Shown in pieces: positions 23,899 through 29,510 of a DNA stretch of 29,510 bases. Position numbers and translations under genes: made by a program. Source of the stretch: an uncultured Chlorobiota bacterium (GTDB lineage: Bacteria; Bacteroidota; Bacteroidia; Bacteroidales; JAADGE01). The stretch covers positions 1 through 29,510 of the forward strand of contig CAMZKI010000173.1 of assembly GCA_947311125.1 (NCBI GenBank), written 5' to 3'. Within the stretch, counting starts at the first letter, position 1. Each line of letters opens with the position of its first letter. A model generated the notes under the pieces. The model did not search any database. It had not been told where the DNA came from and worked only from the letters and a program-made list of their open reading frames with translations.

Positions 23899-24675
23899 AT
23901 GGTAAAGCCTAAAAAATATCTCGGACAACACTTTTTGAAAGATAAAAACATTGCAAAAAAAATAGTTGACGCACTGGGGAAAGCGGATATGACTTGTGTG
24001 CTTGAAGTGGGTGCCGGGACGGGTGTTCTCACGGAATTTTTACTTAAAAAACAACTTGATATTTATGTTATTGAAATTGACAGTGAATCTGTTGTATTTC
24101 TCAGCAAAAAATTTCCCGAATTAGAAAACAGGATTTTTGAAAAAGATTTTTTAAAATTTGATTTTTCTTTTTTTAATAATGAAATTGCCGTAATAGGAAA
24201 TTTTCCGTATAATATCTCAACACAAATAGTTTTTAAAATTATTGAGAACAAAGATATTGTAACGAAGGCTGTCGGGATGTTTCAAAAAGAAGTTGCTGAG
24301 CGAATAGCGGCAAAACCGGGGAATAAAACATACGGTATTTTAAGTGTTTTGACGCAGGCATTTTATGATACGGAATATTTGTTTACTGTAAGTGAAAATG
24401 TTTTTTATCCGCCTCCCAAAGTAAAGTCGGGTGTTGTAAGGCTAACGAGAAAAAACAATTACAAATTAGCCTGTGATGAAAAGTTGTTTGCTCAAATAAT
24501 TAAAACAAGTTTTAATCAAAGGCGAAAAATTATGAGAAATTCATTGAAAAGTATTATGAGCAACTTTGACATTGAAGACGAAATTTTAAAATGTCGTCCG
24601 GAACAGTTGGGCGTTGAAGATTTTATCCGCCTTACGAATCTTATTTTCAACGAAATAAAAAATCAGAAAGGATAG
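23899..24675 (+). CDS. rsmA: 16S rRNA dimethyladenosine transferase RsmA (KsgA)
   Basis: RsmA dimethylates two adjacent adenines in helix 45 of 16S rRNA and acts as a late check on 30S assembly. The ATG at 23899 gives 258 residues starting MVKPKKYLGQHFLKD, the conserved family N-terminus; an upstream ATG at 23875 adds eight poorly conserved residues. SAM motif I is LEVGAGTGVL (about 35-44), the acidic motif II is VIEIDSE, and the catalytic motif IV is GNFPYNIS. A C-terminal helical domain has QRRKIMRNSL. The length is normal. Its last 13 bases overlap the 3' end of tamL on the opposite strand. Confidence 0.95.
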   Translation: MVKPKKYLGQHFLKDKNIAKKIVDALGKADMTCVLEVGAGTGVLTEFLLKKQLDIYVIEIDSESVVFLSKKFPELENRIFEKDFLKFDFSFFNNEIAVIGNFPYNISTQIVFKIIENKDIVTKAVGMFQKEVAERIAAKPGNKTYGILSVLTQAFYDTEYLFTVSENVFYPPPKVKSGVVRLTRKNNYKLACDEKLFAQIIKTSFNQRRKIMRNSLKSIMSNFDIEDEILKCRPEQLGVEDFIRLTNLIFNEIKNQKG

Positions 24676-27239
24676 CCTATTGCAAAGAACAAAGTCCAGT
24701 CGTCATATATAAATTTTCTGTTAGCCGGAATCCATTTATTTTCGGAAGTTAAGGCGGGGTCTCGCAGTTTTATGCCGGAATCCAGTCGTAACAGAACGAA
24801 TCCTAAATCTAATCTTAATCCTGCTCCTGCACCTACTGCAATTTCTTTATAAAAAGTATCAAACCTGAACAGAGCTCCCGGACGAGCGTCCTGACTGTTT
24901 ATTGCCCAAATATTACCGGCATCAATAAATAAAGCTCCTTCTGTTTTGCCGAAAAGTTTCATTCTGTATTCTATATTTGCCTCCAGGCGAATATCGGCTG
25001 TTTGATTCGGGTAACTTTCAAGACTGTCATTTTTGATATAAGAACCCGGACCGAGAGAACGACTTTGCCAAGCCCGAATACTGTTTGCTCCGCCGACAAA
25101 ATATCTTTCGCCGAAAGGAACTACTTTAAGATTGCCGTAAGGATATGCTGCTCCCGAAAAAAACCGGAAAGCAATTTTGTCATTTTCGCGTAAAAAATTC
25201 ATATGATACCTGACTTCTATCTCTTCTTTAAAAAACTGTGCAAAAACAATGTTGTTTATTCTGTAACTTCCGTCTGTTTTGGGTTTGTTTCTCCAGTTCA
25301 TATATGCAGAAAGGCTGTTTCCCGCAATTTTTGTGTTTACGGAAAGAAATATTGTATTACGCTTTTTTTCAAAAAATTGATTATTATAAGTAAACCTGTA
25401 TGAAGAGCCGAAAATGAAATGTGTTTCGTAAGTTTCCTCAAGTTGCAGTCTTTTAATTAGTTCCAAAAAATCATTGCTCGGGTTCTTAAGTTCAACGACA
25501 TCGGTAATTAAGGGAAAAAAACCGTGTCCTGTCGTTTTTGTTGAGTTCCAATAATATGCAATATTTCCTCCTGCAACGGTGTATGAATAGTCCGGTCGTT
25601 CCAGAAAATCATAGCTTCCGGAAATTACGGTTTTGGGATTTCTGCGTTTTATAAATTTTTTCATAGGGACGGGTGCTATTAATCTGGGAAAATTAAGGCT
25701 GAAGTTTATTCCGTATTCTCGGCTGTTAAAAAAGCCGGTTGTATCATCTTCAATAAAAGATTTGTTTTTTGTCAGCCGTTTAAATGCCAATTTTGCTCCG
25801 AGGTTGAGCATTTCGGTATTTCTGAAAAAGTTATTGTGTGTATAAGATAAATTTCCGCCTACTCCGAAATTTCCTGAAGTATTTGAGAACTCTGCGGTTA
25901 TTTTTCGTGATTGTAATTTTGCTTGCGTAAGTCTTATTTCACAGTTAAGATATGCAACAGAGTCTGAGTTGATGTTTTTATCTTCGGTAAATTTTATGTT
26001 TGCAACTTGGATTATAGCTAAAGATGCTAAGTACCTGTATGTTGCATTTATATCGTTCAGGTTAAAATATTGTCCGGGAGTTAAATAAATACCTTTAATA
26101 ACAGCTTTCGGGTTTATTCGAGGCATTTGATTATAAAGAAAATAGTATTTTTTATCGTTTTTGGCATAATAAATTAAAGTATCGTGAGATGAAAAGTATG
26201 CTTTTTTATCGGTAAGAGCTTCTCGAGGTTTAAAATTGGGATATATGTAGATGTTTTTTATTATATATCTTTTGAATGCTTTTAAGAACATTTCGTTAAG
26301 TGTATCTTTTTTTATTACGACATAAATATCGTCTTGTTTATTTTTATTTATAGTATCTGCGGTAAAACTTATAAAGTCCTTAGTAAAATTATAATATCCC
26401 GAATTTCTTATCAGTTTACTTAATCTTTCTTGCTCATCTTCAATTTTGCTTACGTCGAAACGACTTCCTTTCTTTAAAATAGAATGCGCTGTATCACTCA
26501 GGATAATATTTTTGATATTTTTATCTTCAATATTGTAAAAAACATTTTTTATTCTGTGGACTCTATCAATGCTTAATTCATATTTTACCGTAATTTTTTT
26601 ATCGTTAAACTTTTTAGCAGTTTTAATAACACTAATTTCTGTATTATAATAACCCTTTTCTTTCAGGAATATTTTTATTTTCCGAATATTTCGGTATTGG
26701 TCGTTTAACCGATATAAAACCGGCGATTCTCCGAATTTTTGTGTCCAGTGGTTTTTTTCGCAGTTGTTCAAATTTAAATTATCCGCTTTTTCTCGTAATC
26801 GCGAGATTTTTTTTACAAGCCGCTTATATTTTTTTGTTTCAGACAACAGTATGTCTGTTGTTTTTTCATACGATTTTATTTTTTTATTTATAGCGGAACG
26901 TTTTTTTGCTTTATGCTTTTCACATCGCTCAAGTTTTCTGTTTATTTTTCGCTTAACTTTCTCGGGTTTTGAGAGGTTGTAAATAATAAGTTTTAACGGA
27001 ACGGAGAAAAGTATTTTAGTGTTAGTTTGCGGTTTAAGTATCTGCTCAATATCTTTTTCTTTAAAGCCGGCGTTACTTTTATTGAAATCTTTATTTGTTA
27101 TCTTAACTTCATTTTTTACTAACAATTGTTCGTTATCCGACAGGTTTTTAGTTAAATTACAAGAGAACAACATAAAAATAAAAAGCGTAAAAAATATTAC
27201 GGAGATTTGATTAAAATTATTTATTTTGTGTGTACTCAT
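24663..27239 (-). CDS. TamL-type BamA/TamA-family outer-membrane lipoprotein
   Basis: The 858-residue protein has an unusual N-terminus for an Omp85 protein: a lipoprotein signal ending MLFSC (Cys27) followed by NLTKNLSDNEQLLVKNEVKI. This marks TamL, the lipidated TamA relative of Bacteroidota. POTRA-like and helical segments fill about 40-430, including a basic coiled-coil-like stretch (about 95-165, KINRKLERCEKHKAKKRSA onward). An Omp85 barrel (about 440-858) follows, with GERYFVGGANSIRAWQSRSLGPG (the conserved R-G-x loop region) and a C-terminal Phe (GYPF) as in BAM substrates. TamL with TamB helps insert or lipidate outer-membrane proteins. Only 18 bases separate its start from the divergent rRNA methyltransferase. 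The family is clear; the TamL assignment rests on the lipobox. Confidence 0.9.
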   Translation of the reverse strand: MSTHKINNFNQISVIFFTLFIFMLFSCNLTKNLSDNEQLLVKNEVKITNKDFNKSNAGFKEKDIEQILKPQTNTKILFSVPLKLIIYNLSKPEKVKRKINRKLERCEKHKAKKRSAINKKIKSYEKTTDILLSETKKYKRLVKKISRLREKADNLNLNNCEKNHWTQKFGESPVLYRLNDQYRNIRKIKIFLKEKGYYNTEISVIKTAKKFNDKKITVKYELSIDRVHRIKNVFYNIEDKNIKNIILSDTAHSILKKGSRFDVSKIEDEQERLSKLIRNSGYYNFTKDFISFTADTINKNKQDDIYVVIKKDTLNEMFLKAFKRYIIKNIYIYPNFKPREALTDKKAYFSSHDTLIYYAKNDKKYYFLYNQMPRINPKAVIKGIYLTPGQYFNLNDINATYRYLASLAIIQVANIKFTEDKNINSDSVAYLNCEIRLTQAKLQSRKITAEFSNTSGNFGVGGNLSYTHNNFFRNTEMLNLGAKLAFKRLTKNKSFIEDDTTGFFNSREYGINFSLNFPRLIAPVPMKKFIKRRNPKTVISGSYDFLERPDYSYTVAGGNIAYYWNSTKTTGHGFFPLITDVVELKNPSNDFLELIKRLQLEETYETHFIFGSSYRFTYNNQFFEKKRNTIFLSVNTKIAGNSLSAYMNWRNKPKTDGSYRINNIVFAQFFKEEIEVRYHMNFLRENDKIAFRFFSGAAYPYGNLKVVPFGERYFVGGANSIRAWQSRSLGPGSYIKNDSLESYPNQTADIRLEANIEYRMKLFGKTEGALFIDAGNIWAINSQDARPGALFRFDTFYKEIAVGAGAGLRLDLGFVLLRLDSGIKLRDPALTSENKWIPANRKFIYDDWTLFFAIGYPF

Positions 27240-27257
27240 ATAATTTAAATATACTTA

Positions 27258-28001
27258 ATGTCGTCAAAAAACAAAATTAAATTTTTTAATTCATTAAAAT
27301 TAAGAAAATTCAGAATTAAGCATAATTTATTTCTTGCCGAAGGCGAAAAAATAGTTTTAGAACTGCTGCGGTCAGAAATCAAACCGAGATTTATAATAAC
27401 TTCAAAAGAAGACATTACGCTCAGACCTGAAGGTTTTGAGATTTTCAAGACCGATTATTCCGTATTAAAAAAAATAAGTGCTTTAAAAACAGCTCCGGAA
27501 ATTATAGGTGTTTTTGAAATCCCGAAAACCACGTTCAAATTTAATGAAATTAAGAATCAGTTAAACTTATTTTGTGAAGATATTCAAAATCCCGGAAATT
27601 TAGGAACAATAATAAGAACGGCTGACTGGTTTGGAATAAGATATGTTTTTTGTTCGCAAAATACTGCAGATATCTATAACCCTAAAGTTGTACAGGCAAC
27701 AATGGGGGCAATAGCTTCCGTTAAGGTGATTTATGTAAATAAAATTGATTTTTTTTCAAAACTTCCGAAAGGTATGTCGATTTACGGAACATTTACGGAG
27801 GGTGAAAATATTTATAAAACATATCTGAATAAAAAAGGAATTATCGTAATAGGTAATGAAGGAAAAGGGATATCAGAAGACATAAAACCTTATATTACAA
27901 ATAAATTGAACATTCCTTCATTTAATACAAACAAAAACACCGAATCTTTGAATGCGTCTGTTGCCGCAGCAATTGTTTGCTCCGAGTTTATGCGGAAATG
28001 A
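27258..28001 (+). CDS. SpoU/TrmH-family rRNA (or tRNA) 2'-O-methyltransferase
   Basis: The 247-residue protein begins MSSKNKIKFFNSLKLRKFR, the N-terminal substrate-binding segment of RlmB-like enzymes. It then shows the SPOUT knot motifs: EDIQNPGNLGTIIRTADWFG (motif 1; the conserved Asn and Arg are intact), VIGNEGKGIS (motif 2) and SLNASVAAAIVC (motif 3). The family methylates the 2'-hydroxyl of specific rRNA or tRNA nucleotides; the exact target is not decidable, though Bacteroidota annotations often read RNA methyltransferase. It starts 18 bases from the opposing tamL, a pairing found in several Bacteroidota genomes. Confidence 0.92.
   Translation: MSSKNKIKFFNSLKLRKFRIKHNLFLAEGEKIVLELLRSEIKPRFIITSKEDITLRPEGFEIFKTDYSVLKKISALKTAPEIIGVFEIPKTTFKFNEIKNQLNLFCEDIQNPGNLGTIIRTADWFGIRYVFCSQNTADIYNPKVVQATMGAIASVKVIYVNKIDFFSKLPKGMSIYGTFTEGENIYKTYLNKKGIIVIGNEGKGISEDIKPYITNKLNIPSFNTNKNTESLNASVAAAIVCSEFMRK
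27272..27279 (-). promoter_or_regulatory. Candidate -7 element for tamL inside the opposing gene
   Basis: The minus strand reads TAATTTTG, an exact TAnnTTTG match ending 33 bases before the tamL ATG. It lies inside the fifth to eighth codons of the divergent methyltransferase gene. The only plus-strand candidate for that gene is an imperfect TTATTTTG (27221-27228) inside tamL. No -33 element is seen. Confidence 0.25.
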
Positions 28002-28094
28002 GCCGATAAAATTTAATTCCGTATGTCGGTGAATTCTTATAATATTGCAAAATAAAAAATTTTGGAACCTGCTTTAGATTTTGACAAAACAAAT

Positions 28095-28259
28095 ATGAAT
28101 AAAGAAAAAGTATTTAAAAATCCCTGTAACGGAGAATGCCGGTATAATGAAAATAAAATATGTGTTTCTTGTAAACGCTCTATGAATGAGATTGTTGGAT
28201 GGGTTGATTTTGACGAAGATGAAAAATTACAAGTGCTGAAAAGAATAAAAAAGATTTAA
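28095..28259 (+). CDS. DUF1289-family cysteine-rich small protein
   Basis: The ATG at 28095 gives 54 residues, nearly all of which is the DUF1289 domain: NPCNGECRYNENKICVSCKRSMNEIVGWVDF, with the four cysteines and the conserved GW, followed by DEDEKLQVLKRIKKI. The cysteines are arranged as in a small metal-binding module, but the function is unknown. A longer frame from a TTG at 28062 adds 11 residues with no conservation visible, so I prefer the ATG. It is followed after 2 bases by the membrane protein gene, suggesting one transcript. A near-match -7 element (TAGATTTTG, 28075-28083) lies close upstream. Confidence 0.85.
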   Translation: MNKEKVFKNPCNGECRYNENKICVSCKRSMNEIVGWVDFDEDEKLQVLKRIKKI

Positions 28260-28261
28260 TA

Positions 28262-28948
28262 ATGAAATTGAGAGATTTATATATAATTACCGGACTAATA
28301 TTGTTTTTTTTACCGTTTTTTATATCAGATGATGTGTATTGTTTTTATTCGGAGTTTAATGAAAAGCACGGGTTGGTAACGGCGTTTATTAAATTTGCTG
28401 TTTTGGCAACTTTCGGAGAAGCCTTAGGGTTGCGTATCAGCAAAGGTGTTTGGAACAGAAAAGGATTCGGTTTGTTGCCGCGTGCTGTTGTTTGGGGTTT
28501 TTTGGGTGTTACCATAAAAGCAGCATTTGTTATTTTTGCAACGGGAACTCCTGTTTTTTTGGAATATACAGGAATGAAAAATGCCCCAGAGTTACTTTCC
28601 GGCAGCCTGAATTTCGGTAAAATATTAATAGCTTTCTCGATAAGTGTTGCAATAAATCTGATTTATGCTCCGGTTATGATGACACTACATAAAATTACGG
28701 ATATACATATTATTACGAACGGAGGAAAATTAAATTGCTTAATTAAAAAAATTAAATTTGCCGATAACTTTAAAAAGATTGACTGGAGAGTACAATGGCA
28801 TTTTGTGTTTAAAAAAACAATACCGCTTTTTTGGATACCGGCTCATACCGTTACTTTTTTACTCCCCTCGGAGTTTCAGGTTTTATTTGCGGCTTTTCTC
28901 GGTATAGCTCTCGGAACAATTTTGGCTGTTGCCGATTTAAAGAAATAA
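28262..28948 (+). CDS. Unknown multi-pass membrane protein
   Basis: The 228-residue protein has several hydrophobic segments: about 7-22, 42-58, 72-95, 118-145 and a C-terminal pair about 190-225. It carries conserved-looking motifs FGEALGLRISKGVW, LLPRAVVWGFLG and IDWRVQWHFVFKKTIPLFWIPAHTVTFLLP, the last with several aromatic and proline residues before the final helix. The pattern recalls the Mpv17/PMP22 membrane proteins, but I do not assign that family without a search. It begins 2 bases after the DUF1289 gene and its stop overlaps the A-tract of the minus-strand terminator. It is most likely an inner-membrane protein. The function is unknown. Confidence 0.8.
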   Translation: MKLRDLYIITGLILFFLPFFISDDVYCFYSEFNEKHGLVTAFIKFAVLATFGEALGLRISKGVWNRKGFGLLPRAVVWGFLGVTIKAAFVIFATGTPVFLEYTGMKNAPELLSGSLNFGKILIAFSISVAINLIYAPVMMTLHKITDIHIITNGGKLNCLIKKIKFADNFKKIDWRVQWHFVFKKTIPLFWIPAHTVTFLLPSEFQVLFAAFLGIALGTILAVADLKK

Positions 28949-28971
28949 AAAAAGAGCTGCTTTTGAGCAGC
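28947..28971 (-). terminator. Intrinsic terminator for the T9SS cargo gene
   Basis: On the minus strand the arms GCTGCT (28971-28966) and AGCAGC (28961-28956) pair perfectly around a 4-base loop and are followed by a run of seven T (28953-28947). The orientation serves the minus-strand cargo gene that stops at 28997. The T-run overlaps the stop of the plus-strand membrane protein gene. Confidence 0.8.
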
Positions 28972-28996
28972 CCCTGTAAACAGCATATTTTAAATT

Positions 28997-29510
28997 CTAT
29001 TTCTGTAAAACAATCTTATAACCGTAAACTTTACTTTCGGATATTATTTTTATAAAATAAACTCCGTTTGATAAGCCTGACAAATTAACGGTTTCATTAT
29101 CAGACTGTACGTTTTTGTGTATTAATTCCTGCCCTGCAATATTCATTATCTTACAGGTAAAAGGTGTTTGATTTTCAGATTTTATAAAAAGTTTACCCGT
29201 TGTCGGATTAGGATAAATAACAAAGTTTCTGCTAATTTCCGAAATATTGCCTGCTGCATTTTCTAATACGGTTAACAAAAAGCTGCTACTTACCTTCGCT
29301 CCGGCATTGTCTTCGGCTGTTACCCTTACTGTATAGGTGCCGATATGCTCTTGAGACGGAGCTCCGTAAAACTTCATAGCAGAAGGGTCAAATCTCATCC
29401 ACGAAGGAAGTTCTTCGTTATTGTTTAAGGCGACCTTATAAGTTAAAACAGTTCCTGCGTCATCATCTGCAAATGCATCTTTCGGGATATTAAAATAAAA
29501 ACCTTCATCA
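28997..29510 (-). CDS. T9SS-exported protein, C-terminal part (runs off right edge)
   Basis: The minus-strand frame is open from the stop at 28997 to the window edge, giving the last 171 residues of a larger protein. A CADG/cadherin-like domain is seen first (DDDAGTVLTYKVAL, LPSWMRFD, FYGAPSQEHIGTYTVRVTAED), the type often repeated in large surface proteins. Then comes a type A T9SS C-terminal sorting domain of about 75 residues: VIYPNPTTGKLFI, the KIMNIAGQEL strand, LSGLSNGVYFIKI and the terminal YKIVLQK. Such domains direct export through the T9SS and attachment to the surface or release. An internal ATG at 29398 is not the start, as coding continues upstream with the domain intact. The role of the missing part is unknown. 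Confidence 0.92.
   Translation of the reverse strand, partial: DEGFYFNIPKDAFADDDAGTVLTYKVALNNNEELPSWMRFDPSAMKFYGAPSQEHIGTYTVRVTAEDNAGAKVSSSFLLTVLENAAGNISEISRNFVIYPNPTTGKLFIKSENQTPFTCKIMNIAGQELIHKNVQSDNETVNLSGLSNGVYFIKIISESKVYGYKIVLQK

Noticed and set aside
28062..28094. TTG-initiated 65-residue version of the DUF1289 protein
   Set aside because: The extra 11 residues precede the conserved domain and a standard ATG lies at 28095.
28947..28971. Terminator of the plus-strand membrane protein gene
   Set aside because: The T-tract is only on the minus strand (A-run before the stem on plus), so it fits the cargo gene on the minus strand; on plus there is no U-tract after the stem.
1..29510. CRISPR arrays, tRNA or rRNA genes, IS elements, integrases, prophage genes
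   Set aside because: I saw no regularly spaced repeats outside coding repeats, no cloverleaf-like or conserved tRNA segments, no inverted-repeat-flanked transposase and no phage proteins.

Overview
The window is AT-rich chromosomal DNA that reads as a member of the phylum Bacteroidota. The evidence is a PorX-type response regulator/phosphatase, a C-terminal type IX secretion (T9SS) sorting domain on the truncated right-edge gene, a TamL-type outer-membrane lipoprotein, several short lipoprotein signals, a futalosine-pathway menaquinone gene (mqnC), and copies of the Bacteroidota -7 promoter motif TAnnTTTG just upstream of many gene starts. I cannot resolve the genus. Coding density is very high. 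I see no rRNA, tRNA, CRISPR array, insertion sequence, prophage or integrase, and no gene-free stretch longer than about 200 bases, so this looks like core chromosome rather than an island.

Layout. The left edge carries a possible minus-strand gene start with a well-formed promoter (1-87), then a large secreted YwqK/MORN-like repeat protein (97-1830, minus). Divergent from it are a short exosortase-like membrane protein and, overlapping it by 4 bases, prmA (1942-3344, plus). A minus-strand block follows (3356-9517): M28 peptidase, nitroreductase, ddl, then mqnC, an unknown 83-residue protein, dprA and a WaaE-like glycosyltransferase. Its gaps and overlaps are small and it probably forms two linked transcription units. 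Thymidine kinase (plus) comes next, then sixA-like phosphatase and glutaminyl cyclotransferase (minus), a Methyltransf_32-type methyltransferase, a membrane-anchored LytTR regulator and a nitronate monooxygenase (plus, to 15304). The right half holds a PorE-like OmpA/TPR/PD40 protein and anmK (minus), two lipoproteins including a PHB-depolymerase-like esterase (plus), the porX-tsaE-ald block (minus), rsmA (plus), tamL (minus), an SpoU-type rRNA methyltransferase, a DUF1289 protein and a membrane protein (plus), and finally the 3' end of a T9SS cargo gene (minus).

How the genes fit together. Envelope biology dominates: PorX (regulator), a PorE-like periplasmic/outer-membrane protein, TamL (outer-membrane biogenesis) and a T9SS cargo protein all sit within 14 kb, together with D-Ala-D-Ala ligase and anhydromuramic acid kinase (peptidoglycan synthesis and recycling) and several exported hydrolases. 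The rest is housekeeping: rRNA and r-protein methylation, t6A tRNA modification, DNA uptake processing, menaquinone and nucleotide salvage. The least explained elements are the exosortase-like gene coupled to prmA, the 83-residue protein between mqnC and dprA, the 260-residue lipoprotein paired with an esterase, and the membrane LytTR regulator. I did not find a convincing wholly new multi-gene system.
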